Below, one piece after another: positions 7,067-17,678 of a stretch of DNA of 64,000 bases. The stretch lies in NCBI GenBank assembly GCA_016196925.1, contig JACPWS010000046.1:1-64000 (forward strand), read 5' to 3'. The notes under the pieces are model-generated. The model was not told the origin of the DNA. It saw nothing but the letters and a program-made list of their open reading frames with translations, and made no database searches. Both the position numbers and the translations under genes were made by a program. Each line of letters opens with the position of its first letter. The stretch's first letter is position 1. The DNA comes from Burkholderiales bacterium. Lineage in GTDB: Bacteria; Pseudomonadota; Gammaproteobacteria; Burkholderiales; Burkholderiaceae_D.

Positions 7067-10000
7067 GCGATTCTTCCCGCAGCTTTAACTTATCGCGCTG
7101 GGCGCTCGAACATATTCCTCTGACGCGTTATCTGATCGTCGTCTTGCTGCTCGGCGGAATTTTAAGTTTCGGCCGCCTGGGGCAGGACGAAGACCCGCCG
7201 TTTACTTTCCGTGCGATGGTGGTGCGCGCGATCTGGCCGGGGGCGACTGCGCTGCAAATGGCCGATCAGGTAACCGATAAGCTGGAAAAAAAGTTACAGG
7301 AAACGCCATATATAGACAAAATCCGCAGCTACTCCAAACCGGGGGAAACGGTAATTATTCTGCAATTGCGCGAATCGACGCCGCCCAAAGAAACGCCGCA
7401 GGCCTGGTATCAGGTCAGGAAAAAAATCGGCGATATCAAGGGCACTTTGCCGCCGGGCGTTATCGGCCCCTTCTTTAACGACGAGTTTGGCGATACTTAC
7501 GGTTCCATCTTCGCTTTGTCCGGTGACGGCTTTACTTATGAGCAAATCAAGGAGTATGCGGATTTCGTGCGCCAGCAGTTTTTGCGCATCCCTTCGGTTT
7601 CTAAAGTGGAACTGTTCGGTGTGCAGGATGAAAAAATCAATATTGAATTCTCGCAAAAGAAATTTTCTCAGCTAGGGATACCGTTTGACGCCGTGGTCGG
7701 ACAAATCAACTCGCAGAACGGCATAGAGGCAACCGGCGTGCTGACCACCTCCAGCGACAATCTTCAGGTCCGCGTATCGGGTGCGTTAATCGGCGTGCGC
7801 GACCTGGAAAATCTGCAATTGCGCGCGAATGGCATTACCTTCCGCCTCGGGGATTTTGCGACGGTCAAGCGCGAGTATAAAAATCCTCCTCAGGACAAGA
7901 TGCGTTTCAACGGCAAAGAAGTCATCGGCCTCGGCATTTCCATGGAGAAGGGTGGCAATATCATAGACCTCGGCAAAAATCTCAAAACGCAGATGGATAG
8001 CATCAAGAGTAAATTGCCGGTAGGTATACAGATAGAGCGCGTTTCCGATCAGCCGAAAATGGTGGCGTCTTCGGTCGGCGAATTCGTACATACCCTGATT
8101 GAAGCCGTCATCATCGTGCTGGCGGTCAGCTTCTTGTCGCTGGGGCTGCATACCAAGCCGTTCAGGCTGGATGTCTGGCCGGGTCTGGTGGTTGGCCTGA
8201 CCATCCCGCTGGTGCTGTCGGTGACTTTCCTGTTCATGCGCATCTTCGATATCGACTTGCATAAAATTTCCCTCGGCGCCCTGATTATCGCGCTGGGCTT
8301 GCTGGTCGACGACGCCATCATCGCGGTCGAGATGATGGTGCGTAAAATGGAAGAGGGCTTTTCCCGCTTCGATGCAGCAACCTTTGCCTATACATCGACC
8401 GCGATGCCGATGCTGACAGGTACCCTGATCACGGCCGCCGGTTTCTTGCCGATAGGCCTGGCCAAGTCCGCCGCCGGCGAATACACGTTCTCGATGTTTT
8501 CGGTGAATGCGCTGGCGCTGATCATTTCCTGGCTGGCGGCAGTCTTGTTTACTCCCTACCTCGGTTTCCTGTTGTTGAAAATCAAGCCCTCAGCCGATTC
8601 CGACGGTCACCACGAGCTGTTCGATACGCCGTTTTATTCGCGTTTCCGGGCCTTGGTGAACTGGTGTGTGGAGTGGCGTAAGAGCACTATCGTCATCACG
8701 CTCGCCGTCTTTGGTCTCGGCGTATTCGGGTTTAAGTTCATCGAGCAACAATTTTTCCCGGATTCCAGCCGGCCGGAATTGATGGTGGAGTTGTGGTTGC
8801 CGGAAGGTAGCGCCTTCGTCGCCACCGAGGCGCAAGCGAAGAAATTTGAGAACTTCATCCGCAAGCAAGACGGCGTGGAAAGCGTGACCAGCTACGTCGG
8901 CACCGGCAGCCCGCGTTTCTATCTGCCGCTCGATAAGATTTTCCCGCAAACCAACGTTTCGCAAATCGTGGTGTTGCCTAAAGATTTACAGGCACGCGAA
9001 GCCTTGCGTCTGAAAATCGTGCAGGCGTTCAAAACCGATTTCCCGGAAGTGCGCGGGCGCGTGAAGTTGTTGCCGAATGGTCCTCCGGTTCCTTACCCGG
9101 TGCAATTCCGTGTGACCGGTTTGGAGGTGGATAAGGTGCGCGAGATCGCCGATCGCGTGAAAGCGGTGATGCGCGCCAATCCGAATACGCTCGGTGTTAA
9201 CGACAACTGGAACGAATCGGTGAAAGTCGTGCGCATCGACCTCGATCAGCAAAAGCTGCGCGCGCTCGGCGTGACTTCGCAAGCTGTGATGCGTGCCGCC
9301 AATACTATCCTGACCGGCTCAACGGTGGGGCAATTCCGCGACGGTAATAAGTTGATCGATATCGTCGTGCGTCAGCCGGTTGACGAGCGATCGACGATCA
9401 ATGCGCTCGGCGACGCGAACATCCCTACTGCCGGCGGCAAGACCGTTCCTTTATCCCAGCTGGCACGTATACAGTTGGTGTGGGAGCCGGGCGTGGTCTG
9501 GCGTGAAGGGCGCGAATGGGCCGTGACGGTGCAGTCCGATGTGGTGGATGGCATACAGGGCCCGACCGTGTCGAGCCAGATTTCGCCGAAACTGGACCAG
9601 ATACGCTCCACCTTGTTGCCGGGCTATAAGATTGAACTGGCCGGTGCGGCGGCGGATAGCGGCAAGGCGCAGGAGTCGATCGCCGCCAATGTGCCGCTGG
9701 TAATTTTCATCATCTTCACCTTGCTGATGTTGCAATTGCATAGTTTTTCGCGCGCTCTGTTGGTATTCCTGACCGGGCCGCTGGGTGTGGCAGGGGCAGC
9801 CATGGCTTTGCTGATTTTGCACAGGCCTTTCGGTTTTGTAGCGCAACTGGGTGTGATCGCCTTGTTTGGCATGATCATCCGCAACTCGGTGATTCTGATT
9901 GATCAGATTGAAAGCGATATACACAATGGTGCGGCGCCCTGGGATGCGATCGTGGAGTCGGCGGTGCGACGCTTCCGGCCTATCATCCTGACCGCTGCCG

Positions 10001-10155
10001 CTGCGGTGTTGGCAATGATACCTTTGTCGCGCTCGGTATTCTGGGGGCCGATGGCGGTCGCCATCATGGGCGGCTTGATTATCGCGACGGCGCTGACCTT
10101 GTTGTTCTTGCCGGCGCTATATGCCGCCTGGTTCCGGGTCAAGAAACCGGCCTGA
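7063..10155 (+). CDS. RND efflux permease
   Basis: 1030-aa inner-membrane proton-driven exporter of the AcrB/MexF superfamily. It has twelve predicted transmembrane segments in the usual 1+5+1+5 layout with two large periplasmic loops. The proton-relay acidic pair in TM4 is present (GLLVDDAIIAVEMM, D416-D417). The length is typical. Substrate cannot be told from sequence; the QDEDPPFTFRAM start and the P-G-A-T-A segment resemble the less studied RND clade found with single-lipoprotein adaptors rather than AcrB itself. It shares ATGA with the adaptor, so the two are coupled. Confidence 0.92.
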   Translation: MSDSSRSFNLSRWALEHIPLTRYLIVVLLLGGILSFGRLGQDEDPPFTFRAMVVRAIWPGATALQMADQVTDKLEKKLQETPYIDKIRSYSKPGETVIILQLRESTPPKETPQAWYQVRKKIGDIKGTLPPGVIGPFFNDEFGDTYGSIFALSGDGFTYEQIKEYADFVRQQFLRIPSVSKVELFGVQDEKINIEFSQKKFSQLGIPFDAVVGQINSQNGIEATGVLTTSSDNLQVRVSGALIGVRDLENLQLRANGITFRLGDFATVKREYKNPPQDKMRFNGKEVIGLGISMEKGGNIIDLGKNLKTQMDSIKSKLPVGIQIERVSDQPKMVASSVGEFVHTLIEAVIIVLAVSFLSLGLHTKPFRLDVWPGLVVGLTIPLVLSVTFLFMRIFDIDLHKISLGALIIALGLLVDDAIIAVEMMVRKMEEGFSRFDAATFAYTSTAMPMLTGTLITAAGFLPIGLAKSAAGEYTFSMFSVNALALIISWLAAVLFTPYLGFLLLKIKPSADSDGHHELFDTPFYSRFRALVNWCVEWRKSTIVITLAVFGLGVFGFKFIEQQFFPDSSRPELMVELWLPEGSAFVATEAQAKKFENFIRKQDGVESVTSYVGTGSPRFYLPLDKIFPQTNVSQIVVLPKDLQAREALRLKIVQAFKTDFPEVRGRVKLLPNGPPVPYPVQFRVTGLEVDKVREIADRVKAVMRANPNTLGVNDNWNESVKVVRIDLDQQKLRALGVTSQAVMRAANTILTGSTVGQFRDGNKLIDIVVRQPVDERSTINALGDANIPTAGGKTVPLSQLARIQLVWEPGVVWREGREWAVTVQSDVVDGIQGPTVSSQISPKLDQIRSTLLPGYKIELAGAAADSGKAQESIAANVPLVIFIIFTLLMLQLHSFSRALLVFLTGPLGVAGAAMALLILHRPFGFVAQLGVIALFGMIIRNSVILIDQIESDIHNGAAPWDAIVESAVRRFRPIILTAAAAVLAMIPLSRSVFWGPMAVAIMGGLIIATALTLLFLPALYAAWFRVKKPA

Positions 10156-10352
10156 TCTGAACCTGTCCCGTGCAGCGCTTTACTGTACGGGATGTTTTCT
10201 AATTGGTACGAAAAAAATACGACACAGGGCAAAAAAATCCAGTAGAATACCGGGCTGGAGTTGTAATGCCACATGCATCAGTACTGGGCGACGCTTGAAT
10301 TTCGGGTCGCCCTTTGCTTTTGTGCCGGTTCTGCCGGCGCAGAACTCATCCC

Positions 10353-10439
10353 GCGAGGATGGCGAAATTGGTAGACGCACCAGGTTTAGGTCCTGACGCC
10401 AGCAATGGTGTGGGGGTTCGAGTCCCCCTCCTCGCACCA
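10353..10439 (+). tRNA. tRNA-Leu (TAG)
   Basis: Acceptor arms GCGAGGA (10353-10359) and TCCTCGC (10429-10435) pair perfectly, followed by A and encoded CCA. The anticodon stem CAGG/CCTG encloses loop TTTAGGT, giving anticodon TAG. A long class II variable arm is present. It sits 28 bp upstream of tig on the same strand. Confidence 0.97.
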
Positions 10440-10467
10440 CAGAATTTTTACTATTTGGACGATTTTC

Positions 10468-11817
10468 ATGGCAACTGCAGTCGAAACTTTAGATAAATTG
10501 GAACGCCGCCTCACTATCTCCTTCCCGGTCGCCGATGTGCAATCGGAAGTTGAAAAGCGTTTGAAAGTGCGCGCGCGCACAGCGAAAGCGCCTGGCTTCC
10601 GTCCAGGTAAAGTGCCGATGAAGATGGTCGCAGCGCAATACGGCTATCAAGTTGAGAACGAAGTGCTGAACGACAAGGTCGGTCAGGCTTTTGCCGCCGC
10701 CGCTAACGAGAACAATCTGCGGGTAGCGGGCTATCCAAAAATCGAACCGAAAGCCGATGAATCCGTCGCAGCAGGCAGCCTGGCATTCGACGCTACGTTT
10801 GAAGTTTACCCGGAAATCGTCGTAGGCGATTTGTCTGGTGCGGAAGTTGAACAGATTAAGTCTGACGTTACTGACGCGGAAATCGATAAGACTATCGACA
10901 TTCTGCGCAAGCAACGTGTTCATTACCATGTTAAGGGCGAACAAGGCGCGCATGGCGATGGTGGTGCGGATCAGTCCGCACAGGCCGGCGACCGAGCTAC
11001 TCTGGATTTCGTCGGTAAGATCGATGGCGTTGAATTTGCCGGCGGCAAAGCGGATGATTTCGTTTTTGTCTTGGGCGAAGGTCGTATGTTGCCTGAATTC
11101 GAGGCTGCGACTGTCGGCTTGAAAGTCGGCGAGAGCAAGACTTTCCCACTGTCTTTTCCTGAGGATTATCACGGTAAAGACGTTGCCGGTAAAACAGCTG
11201 AGTTCACCATTACGCTGAAAAAGCTGGAGTGGGCGCACCTGCCGGAAGTCGATGCCGATTTCGCTAAAATGCTAGGCGTGGCCGATGGCGATCTGCTTAA
11301 GATGCGCACCGATATCAAAGAGAATCTGGAGCGCGAAGTAAAAGGTCGTGTTAAATCTAAAACTAAAGAAAGCGTGATGGACGCGCTGGTCAACGCTGTT
11401 GCATTTGATGTTCCTAAGACGCTGGTTGAGCAAGACGGTCAACGTTTGGCTGAAATGACTCGCCAGGATATGGCACAGCGCGGCATGAACGTAAAAGATG
11501 TGCCGTTCCCGGCCGAATTGTTTGCCGCTCAGGCTGAGCGCCGCGTGCGTCTGGGCTTGATACTGGCCGAGTTGGTTAAGGCTAATAATCTGCAAGCAAC
11601 TGCAGCGCAGATCAAGGTGCAAGTGGAAGACTTCGCTCAGAGCTACGAAGATCCTCAGCAAGTAGTGAAGTACTACTTCAGCGATCGTAATCGTCTGGCC
11701 GAGGTTGAAGCCCTTGTTTTGGAAGAAAACGTCGTTAACTATGTGTTAGGTAAAGCGAAAGTGACAGACAAGGTACTGCCTTTCGACGAGCTGATGGGCA
11801 ATAACGCACAAGCTTAA
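10468..11817 (+). CDS. tig: Trigger factor
   Basis: Ribosome-bound chaperone with peptidyl-prolyl isomerase activity, 449 aa. The N-terminal ribosome-binding signature FRPGKVP is present ([11 protein letters not shown]), followed by an FKBP-type PPIase domain ([19 protein letters not shown]...) and a helical C-terminal substrate-binding domain. The ATG at 10468 is right for the family; a longer frame would run into the tRNA-Leu. It carries an Ala/Gly/His-rich insertion ([13 protein letters not shown]) just before the PPIase domain. It leads the tig-clpP-clpX series. Confidence 0.97.
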   Translation: MATAVETLDKLERRLTISFPVADVQSEVEKRLKVRARTAKAPGFRPGKVPMKMVAAQYGYQVENEVLNDKVGQAFAAAANENNLRVAGYPKIEPKADESVAAGSLAFDATFEVYPEIVVGDLSGAEVEQIKSDVTDAEIDKTIDILRKQRVHYHVKGEQGAHGDGGADQSAQAGDRATLDFVGKIDGVEFAGGKADDFVFVLGEGRMLPEFEAATVGLKVGESKTFPLSFPEDYHGKDVAGKTAEFTITLKKLEWAHLPEVDADFAKMLGVADGDLLKMRTDIKENLEREVKGRVKSKTKESVMDALVNAVAFDVPKTLVEQDGQRLAEMTRQDMAQRGMNVKDVPFPAELFAAQAERRVRLGLILAELVKANNLQATAAQIKVQVEDFAQSYEDPQQVVKYYFSDRNRLAEVEALVLEENVVNYVLGKAKVTDKVLPFDELMGNNAQA

Positions 11818-11834
11818 GCAGAAAAGGAAATCAC

Positions 11835-12461
11835 ATGACAGGTATCATTCGCAATTCGGCACTGGAAACAAATATGCTGGGCATGGTGCCTATGGTGATT
11901 GAGCAGAGTGGACGTGGTGAGCGCGCTTACGACATCTACTCTCGCTTGCTTAAAGAGCGTGTGATTTTTCTGGTCGGTCCGGTTAACGATCAGGCTGCAA
12001 ACCTGATTGTGGCGCAGTTGTTGTTTTTGGAAAGCGAAAATCCTGACAAGGATATTTCATTCTATATAAATTCCCCTGGCGGGTCGGTTTCTGCCGGTAT
12101 GGCGATTTACGATACCATGCAATTTATCAAGCCTGATGTTTCCACGCTGTGTACCGGTCTGGCTGCTTCTATGGGCGCGTTTTTGTTGGCGGCCGGCGCC
12201 AAGGGTAAGCGTTTTTCGCTACCGAATTCCCGTATCATGATCCATCAGCCTTTGGGCGGCGCTCAGGGTCAAGCCTCCGATATCGAAATACAGGCACGCG
12301 AGATTTTGTATTTGCGCGAGCGTCTGAATGGTATTTTGGCCGAGAAAACCGGTCGCAGTCTGGAGCAAATTGCTAAAGACACGGATCGCGATAATTTTAT
12401 GTCGGCGGATGCAGCGGCCGACTATGGCTTGATCGACAAAGTCTTGACACACCGAGCCTGA
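11835..12461 (+). CDS. clpP: ATP-dependent Clp protease proteolytic subunit
   Basis: 208-aa self-compartmentalising serine peptidase that forms tetradecamers with ClpX or ClpA. The catalytic triad is visible: Ser112 in LAASMGAF, His137 in RIMIHQPL, Asp186 in DTDRDNF, each one residue offset from E. coli numbering. The 17-nt gap after tig contains a good Shine-Dalgarno (AAAAGGAAA), so co-transcription with tig is likely. A terminator follows. Confidence 0.98.
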   Translation: MTGIIRNSALETNMLGMVPMVIEQSGRGERAYDIYSRLLKERVIFLVGPVNDQAANLIVAQLLFLESENPDKDISFYINSPGGSVSAGMAIYDTMQFIKPDVSTLCTGLAASMGAFLLAAGAKGKRFSLPNSRIMIHQPLGGAQGQASDIEIQAREILYLRERLNGILAEKTGRSLEQIAKDTDRDNFMSADAAADYGLIDKVLTHRA

Positions 12462-12477
12462 CCCGTTGAAAAATTAT

Positions 12478-12513
12478 AAAACGCCCGCTCCTTGAAGGTT
12501 CGGGCGTTTTTTT
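12478..12513 (+). terminator. Rho-independent terminator after clpP
   Basis: Stem ACGCCCG (12481-12487) / CGGGCGT (12501-12507), preceded by A's and followed by seven T's. It separates clpP from clpX, so clpX probably has its own promoter in the 130 bp that follow. Confidence 0.85.
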
Positions 12514-12643
12514 ATTCTATCTTATAATAGTGCGTCGGTATTATGAGCCTCAGTGAGTCGGATGCCATGACGAAACCTGAATTTGCAGGTAATATGCAAC
12601 TCGTTTCCGCTTAGATTAATTTAGTTTACTTCCTATTAGTATC

Positions 12644-13915
12644 ATGCCAGATAAAAAATCCTCCAGTGGTGAAAAGTTGCTCTATTGCTCCTTCTGTGGC
12701 AAGAGCCAACATGAGGTTAAAAAACTGATTGCAGGACCTTCTGTTTTTATTTGCGATGAATGTATCGATCTTTGCAATGACATCATTCGTGATGAAGTTG
12801 CGAGTATTGATAGCATTGCCAGCGCCAAAACGGAATTGCCTACACCGCAGGAAATTACCGATTTGCTCGATCAATACGTCATTGGGCAGGAAACTGCCAA
12901 GCGTATCCTGGCGGTTGCGGTGTACAACCACTATAAGCGCCTCAAGCATCTAGGCAAAAAGGACGAGGTGGAATTGGCTAAGAGCAATATTCTGCTGGTA
13001 GGTCCTACCGGTTCCGGCAAGACCTTGCTAGCCCAGACGCTGGCGCGCATGCTGAATGTGCCATTTGTGATTGCTGATGCAACCACCCTGACTGAGGCCG
13101 GCTATGTTGGTGAAGACGTTGAGAACATCATTCAGAAGTTGTTGCAAAACTGCAATTACGAAGTCGAGCGGGCGCAGAAGGGCATAGTCTATATCGACGA
13201 GATCGATAAGATTTCCCGGAAGTCGGATAACCCTTCCATCACGCGCGATGTGTCCGGTGAAGGCGTGCAGCAAGCCTTGCTGAAGTTGATAGAAGGTACC
13301 ATGGCATCGGTGCCGCCGCAGGGCGGGCGCAAGCATCCTAATCAAGACTTCATACAGATCGATACGACCAATATCATGTTCATTTGCGGCGGTGCATTTG
13401 ACGGATTGGCAAAAATCATTTCTGATCGCTCCGAGCGCAGCGGCATAGGTTTTTCCGCCAGCGTTAAGAGTCAGGCCGAGAAGAGTGCCAGTGAAGTCAT
13501 GCAAGACGCGGAACCGCAGGATTTAATTAAGTTTGGTTTGATTCCCGAGTTGGTGGGGCGTTTGCCGGTTATCGCCACCTTGAACGAATTGGACGAAGTA
13601 GCCTTGATTCAAATTCTGGTTGAGCCTAAGAATGCGCTCATCAAGCAATATGCAAAATTGCTGGAGATGGAGGGGACGGAATTGGAAATCCGCCCTGCCG
13701 CCTTGCAAGCGATAGCCAAAAAAGCGATTGCGCGTAAAACTGGCGCCCGTGGATTGCGCTCCATACTTGAGCATGCTTTACTGGACGTCATGTACGACTT
13801 GCCTAGCCATCAAAATGTCGAGAAAGTCGTCATCGACGAAAATACGATCACGAATGCCGCTAAACCTCTATTGATTTACCACGAGCAACCTAAGGTGTCA
13901 GGCGCAAAGTCCTGA
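12644..13915 (+). CDS. clpX: ATP-dependent Clp protease ATP-binding subunit ClpX
   Basis: 423-aa AAA+ unfoldase partner of ClpP. The N-terminal zinc-binding domain has C15, C18, C37 and C40 (CSFCGKS ... CDEC). Walker A is GPTGSGKT at 120-127, pore loop GYVGED, Walker B VYIDEIDK, and the RKH loop (GRKHPNQ) is present. The [11 protein letters not shown] segment is the sensor-1/ClpP-docking area. Full length, with terminators on both sides. Confidence 0.98.
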   Translation: MPDKKSSSGEKLLYCSFCGKSQHEVKKLIAGPSVFICDECIDLCNDIIRDEVASIDSIASAKTELPTPQEITDLLDQYVIGQETAKRILAVAVYNHYKRLKHLGKKDEVELAKSNILLVGPTGSGKTLLAQTLARMLNVPFVIADATTLTEAGYVGEDVENIIQKLLQNCNYEVERAQKGIVYIDEIDKISRKSDNPSITRDVSGEGVQQALLKLIEGTMASVPPQGGRKHPNQDFIQIDTTNIMFICGGAFDGLAKIISDRSERSGIGFSASVKSQAEKSASEVMQDAEPQDLIKFGLIPELVGRLPVIATLNELDEVALIQILVEPKNALIKQYAKLLEMEGTELEIRPAALQAIAKKAIARKTGARGLRSILEHALLDVMYDLPSHQNVEKVVIDENTITNAAKPLLIYHEQPKVSGAKS

Positions 13916-13934
13916 TCAGATTTTTAATCGAAGC

Positions 13935-13965
13935 AAAAAGAGGGGGGTATTTCACCCCTCTTTTT
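13935..13965 (+). terminator. Rho-independent terminator after clpX
   Basis: AAAAAGAGGGG (13935-13945) pairs perfectly with CCCCTCTTTTT (13955-13965) around a 9-nt loop. The A and T runs make it bidirectional. Confidence 0.9.
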
Positions 13966-13990
13966 ATTCATGTTTTACATCGCTTTTTAA

Positions 13991-14018
13991 TTGAATCGAA
14001 GTACAATGAAGTGACAAT
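13991..14018 (+). promoter_or_regulatory. Possible sigma70 promoter before the lon leader
   Basis: TTGAAT (13991-13996), 16-nt spacer, GACAAT (14013-14018). It would start transcription near 14025, just ahead of the hairpin at 14039-14076. Moderate match only; a separate TACAAT at 14002 has no -35 at a proper distance. Confidence 0.3.
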
Positions 14019-14038
14019 CTAATAGCAGCTTCAATCGC

Positions 14039-14076
14039 AAAGCTACTCAGGGAGGTTCTCTGTGTAGCTTTTTTTA
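14039..14076 (+). terminator. Terminator-like hairpin in the lon leader
   Basis: AAAGCTAC (14039-14046) pairs with GTAGCTTT (14064-14071) and is followed by a long T run. It is a second, independent terminator about 75 bp past the clpX terminator and before lon, so it either attenuates lon or ends a short RNA. Confidence 0.7.
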
Positions 14077-14152
14077 TTTTTTCATCCACGAAGGGCTTGT
14101 GTTTTGGCCCAGTGCGCCAACATTGTTAACCAGTATTTTCGAAAGGTGCGCC

Positions 14153-16561
14153 ATGACGACTACTCTCATTACAGAACAAACCCAGCTACCGTTATTGCCC
14201 CTGCGCGACGTCGTCGTATTTCCGCACATGGTGATTCCGCTATTTGTGGGACGTCCCAAATCCATTAAGGCACTCGAAGCTGCCATGGAGCAAGGCAAGA
14301 GCATTATGCTTGCAGCACAAAAGGCTGCCGCAAAGGATGAGCCATCGGCTGACGACATCTATGAAATTGGCTGTATCGCGAATATTTTGCAAATGCTGAA
14401 ATTGCCGGACGGTACCGTTAAAGTGCTGGTGGAAGGTTCGCAACGAGCACGCATCCACAAAATCACTGATTCGGAATCTCATTTTATTGCCGACCTGACA
14501 CCGGTTGCAGTGGAAGGTGGCGACGATTCTGAAGTTGAGGCGATGCGCCGTACCATTGTGCAACAATTTGATCAGTACGTTAAATTAAATAAAAAGATTC
14601 CTCCGGAAATTCTGGCTTCACTGTCCGGCATCGATGACGCCGGTCGTCTGGCGGATACGATAGCGGCACATCTTCCATTAAAACTCGAGCAAAAGCAGGT
14701 CATTCTGGAGATTTTCAGCGTTTCCAAGCGGCTGGAGCATTTGCTTGGACAGTTGGAAGGCGAACTCGATATCTTGCAGGTTGAAAAGCGCATCCGCGGC
14801 CGCGTCAAGCGTCAAATGGAAAAATCCCAGCGCGAATATTATCTGAACGAGCAAGTGAAGGCGATCCAGAAAGAGTTGGGCGAAGGCGAAGAGGGGGCGG
14901 ATATCGATGAGCTAGAGAAAAAAATTCTCGCTGCCAAGATGCCCAAGGAGGCCCGCGACAAGGCTCAGAATGAGTTGAAAAAGCTCAAGATGATGTCTCC
15001 TATGTCGGCCGAAGCTACCGTGGTGCGTAATTACATCGACACTATAGTAAATCTTCCATGGAAGAAAAAATCCAAGGTCAATAACGATTTGGCGAACGCC
15101 GAGAAGGTGTTGGAAGACGAGCACTTTGGATTGGATAAGGTAAAAGAACGCATTCTCGAATATCTCGCTGTGCAACAACGGGTAGATAAACTGAAGGCGC
15201 CTATTTTGTGCCTGGTCGGGCCTCCGGGCGTCGGTAAGACGTCGCTGGGACAATCCATCGCTCGCGCGACAAACCGTAAATTTGTCCGCATGGCGCTGGG
15301 CGGGGTGCGCGATGAAGCGGAAATCCGCGGACATCGCCGCACTTATATCGGTTCCATGCCGGGAAAGATTTTGCAAAGCTTGTCCAAGATCGGTGTGCGC
15401 AATCCCCTGTTCTTGCTGGATGAGGTTGATAAAATGGGCGCCGATTTCCGCGGCGATCCTTCTTCGGCTTTGCTGGAAGTGCTCGATCCGGAGCAAAATC
15501 ACACATTTTCGGATCATTACATCGAGGTCGATTTCGATTTGTCGGATGTGATGTTTGTCGCGACATCCAACTCTTACAATATCCCGCCGGCTTTGTTGGA
15601 CAGGATGGAGATAATCCGTCTTTCCGGATATACGGAGGATGAAAAAACCAGTATCGCACAACGTTATTTATTGCCGAAGCAAATCAAAAATAACGGCCTG
15701 AAGGAAACGGAAATCAGCGTTTCCGAGAGCGCAATTCGCGACATTATTCGTTATTACACCCGCGAAGCCGGTGTGCGTTCGCTGGAGCGTGAAATTTCCA
15801 AGATTTGCCGCAAGGTGGTCAAGATGCTCTTGTTGAAAAAGAGTGAAAAGAAAGCAGTTGTTAATTCGAAAAACCTCGATAAGTATTTAGGCGTACGCCG
15901 TTATGACTTTGGTGTCGCGGTTAAAGATAATCAGATCGGGCAGGTGGTTGGACTGGCCTGGACTGAAGTAGGTGGAGATTTGTTGACGATAGAAGCGGTC
16001 GCCATGCCCGGTAAGGGGGGGGTGATACGCACCGGTACTCTGGGCGATGTAATGAAGGAATCGATAGAGGCGGCCCGTACCGTGGTGCGCAGTCGTGCCA
16101 AGCGTCTGGGAATCCGGGCGGACGCCTTTGACAAGAATGACATACACATCCACGTGCCGGAGGGTGCAACACCGAAAGATGGTCCGTCTGCAGGTATTGC
16201 CATGACAACCGCCCTGGTCTCGGTGTTTACCGGGATACCGGTTCGGGCGGACGTGGCGATGACTGGTGAAATTACCTTGCGCGGCGAAGTCTTGCCTATC
16301 GGCGGATTGAAGGAAAAATTGTTGGCGGCACATCGCGGCGGTATCAAGACGGTGTTGATACCCGAAGAAAATGCCAAGGATTTAACTGAAATCCCGGATA
16401 ATGTCAAAAACAAACTCGAGATCATACCGGTGCGCTGGATAGACAAGGTGTTGGAAATCGCATTAGAGCGTCAGCCGCTTCCTTTGACTGAGGAAGAAGT
16501 GCCGGTGGCAACAGCCGGCAAGCCGGAGGTGCCCGTCGATTCAACTGTTGTTAAGCACTAA
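14153..16561 (+). CDS. lon: ATP-dependent protease Lon
   Basis: 802-aa LonA-type AAA+ protease for misfolded and regulatory proteins. The N-terminal substrate domain starts [22 protein letters not shown]. Walker A GPPGVGKT is at 356-363. The proteolytic dyad is Ser679 (PKDGPSAG) and Lys722 (GGLKEK), the same numbers as in E. coli. The ATG at 14153 has AAAGG 8 nt upstream and gives the family-typical start; a longer frame from 14099 is unlikely. A run of eight G's at 16015-16022 lies within the coding sequence. The hupB gene that often follows lon in betaproteobacteria is absent here. Confidence 0.98.
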   Translation: MTTTLITEQTQLPLLPLRDVVVFPHMVIPLFVGRPKSIKALEAAMEQGKSIMLAAQKAAAKDEPSADDIYEIGCIANILQMLKLPDGTVKVLVEGSQRARIHKITDSESHFIADLTPVAVEGGDDSEVEAMRRTIVQQFDQYVKLNKKIPPEILASLSGIDDAGRLADTIAAHLPLKLEQKQVILEIFSVSKRLEHLLGQLEGELDILQVEKRIRGRVKRQMEKSQREYYLNEQVKAIQKELGEGEEGADIDELEKKILAAKMPKEARDKAQNELKKLKMMSPMSAEATVVRNYIDTIVNLPWKKKSKVNNDLANAEKVLEDEHFGLDKVKERILEYLAVQQRVDKLKAPILCLVGPPGVGKTSLGQSIARATNRKFVRMALGGVRDEAEIRGHRRTYIGSMPGKILQSLSKIGVRNPLFLLDEVDKMGADFRGDPSSALLEVLDPEQNHTFSDHYIEVDFDLSDVMFVATSNSYNIPPALLDRMEIIRLSGYTEDEKTSIAQRYLLPKQIKNNGLKETEISVSESAIRDIIRYYTREAGVRSLEREISKICRKVVKMLLLKKSEKKAVVNSKNLDKYLGVRRYDFGVAVKDNQIGQVVGLAWTEVGGDLLTIEAVAMPGKGGVIRTGTLGDVMKESIEAARTVVRSRAKRLGIRADAFDKNDIHIHVPEGATPKDGPSAGIAMTTALVSVFTGIPVRADVAMTGEITLRGEVLPIGGLKEKLLAAHRGGIKTVLIPEENAKDLTEIPDNVKNKLEIIPVRWIDKVLEIALERQPLPLTEEEVPVATAGKPEVPVDSTVVKH

Positions 16562-16571
16562 ATTGTCCAAC

Positions 16572-16604
16572 AAAAAAGCGCCCGATTATGTCGGGCGCTT
16601 TTTT
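16572..16604 (+). terminator. Rho-independent terminator after lon
   Basis: A perfect 14-bp stem, AAAAAAGCGCCCGA / TCGGGCGCTTTTTT, around a 5-nt loop. It works in either direction, so it may also serve the minus strand. The following 185 bp up to lexA show no gene. Confidence 0.92.
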
Positions 16605-16789
16605 ATAGTGAAGAATTTCTCAGTTGGTTTGTTGTGCGCAGGTCATTCATCTGGCGTCGTGCGGTTTTGTGCCCAAGTCGAACAGCGGCAGCTGTAGGCC
16701 GATGGAAGAAAGCGTGGATGTCGGGATGCGCGCGACTGATAATGTGGGGTTGAGGCAATTTGCCATGAACATAATCAAGGCTGGTTTTT

Positions 16790-17446
16790 TTAAACCCAGC
16801 TACGTAATAAGCCAACCGCTAAACCCTCTAATGAAAAATCGGCCTCATTTCCACTAACTTTGATTATCGGATAGTCCGGATTTTCTGGTTGCAACTCTAT
16901 TCCTGTATCGGTTTTTTTGTAGCGCTTGACCGTCACATCATCCCCCAGTCGCGCGACCACGATCTGTCCATTACGGGCGGAGTCCGACTTTTTAACCGCC
17001 AGTAAATCGCCGTCCAGAATGCCCGCATCGCGCATCGACATGCCGCGCACTTTCAGCAAAAAATCCGGTATTGCAGAAAATAATGCAGGATCCACTTGAT
17101 AACTGGCTTCCACATGCTCGCTCGCAAGTATCGGTGAGCCTGCCGCAACCCTGCCTACCAGCGGCAGACTGAGTTGCATCAACGTGGGGTGGGGGGGCGA
17201 CATTTGTATGCCGGGAAGGTGGCGCGATAATTCCGACTCCAGAAGCCGGATGCCGCGCGAAGTGCCGGCGGCAATCTCAATTACCCCCTTGCGCGCCAAT
17301 GCCTGTAAATGTTCTTCTGCTGCATTGGTAGAGCGAAATCCAAGTTCCGCAGCGATTTCTGCTCGGGTGGGAGGAAAACCGGTATTCTGGATTGCGTCCC
17401 TGATCAGATTCAGGATTTGCTCCTGACGGGCAGTAAGTTTCAGCAT
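16790..17446 (-). CDS. lexA: SOS repressor LexA
   Basis: 218-aa transcriptional repressor and self-cleaving serine/lysine protease. The N-terminal winged helix ([12 protein letters not shown] ... [16 protein letters not shown]) binds SOS boxes. The cleavage bond is A102-G103 in GRVAAGSPI, and the catalytic residues are Ser137 (RGMSMRDAG) and Lys174 (VTVKRY). Two LexA boxes lie 25-57 bp upstream, so autoregulation is expected. Diverges from the rpsF operon. Confidence 0.97.
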   Translation of the reverse strand: MLKLTARQEQILNLIRDAIQNTGFPPTRAEIAAELGFRSTNAAEEHLQALARKGVIEIAAGTSRGIRLLESELSRHLPGIQMSPPHPTLMQLSLPLVGRVAAGSPILASEHVEASYQVDPALFSAIPDFLLKVRGMSMRDAGILDGDLLAVKKSDSARNGQIVVARLGDDVTVKRYKKTDTGIELQPENPDYPIIKVSGNEADFSLEGLAVGLLRSWV

Positions 17447-17470
17447 GGGGCGACCTTGAAAATGTTTACG

Positions 17471-17486
17471 CTGTATATATGAGCAG
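17471..17486. promoter_or_regulatory. LexA box 2 (imperfect)
   Basis: CTGTATATATGAGCAG fits CTGT-N8-ACAG with one change (GCAG). It sits one base from a perfect box, nearer the lexA start. Confidence 0.7.
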
Positions 17487-17487
17487 A

Positions 17488-17503
17488 CTGTATTTTTATA
17501 CAG
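17488..17503. promoter_or_regulatory. LexA box 1 (perfect)
   Basis: CTGTATTTTTATACAG is a perfect CTGT-N8-ACAG palindrome with an A/T-rich centre, 42-57 bp upstream of the lexA start codon. Tandem boxes upstream of lexA itself are common in SOS systems. Confidence 0.93.
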
Positions 17504-17578
17504 TGCAAGTGTTTACGCAAGTGGAAAGTCCAAAAAAATTACTCCAGTCTTGAATGGGCGAGTAAGTCTTTGAAGTAA

Positions 17579-17607
17579 TTGAATGAATCGCCGAAATGCG
17601 TTATCAT
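17579..17607 (+). promoter_or_regulatory. Promoter of the rpsF operon
   Basis: TTGAAT (17579-17584), 17-nt spacer, TATCAT (17602-17607). Predicted transcription start is near 17614, ten bases ahead of the leader hairpin. Confidence 0.6.
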
Positions 17608-17623
17608 CCTTGGCTTTCCTCTT

Positions 17624-17651
17624 CCCGCACTCGTCTTGACGCCGAGGCGGG
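17624..17651 (+). ncRNA. Probable S6:S18 leader RNA motif (rpsF autoregulation)
   Basis: Outer stem CCCGC (17624-17628) / GCGGG (17647-17651) encloses an inner hairpin CGTC-TT-GACG (17632-17641). A CCGAG bulge (17642-17646) lies on the 3' side between the stems. A bulged CCG beside a hairpin in the rpsF leader is the known binding site of the S6:S18 dimer, which represses its own operon. The location, 28 bp before rpsF and after a good promoter, fits. The match rests on structure seen by eye. Confidence 0.55.
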
Positions 17652-17678
17652 CTATTTTATTGTCCACAAGGAGAATAT

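Noticed and set aside
16015-16022. Run of eight G in lon as a phase-variation switch
   Set aside because: It lies in a conserved, in-frame part of a housekeeping gene; the G-rich codons encode expected residues.
16605-16789. Possible hupB or decayed tRNA after lon
   Set aside because: A CTCAGTTGGT word is present but no acceptor or anticodon stem forms, and no HU-like peptide is encoded.
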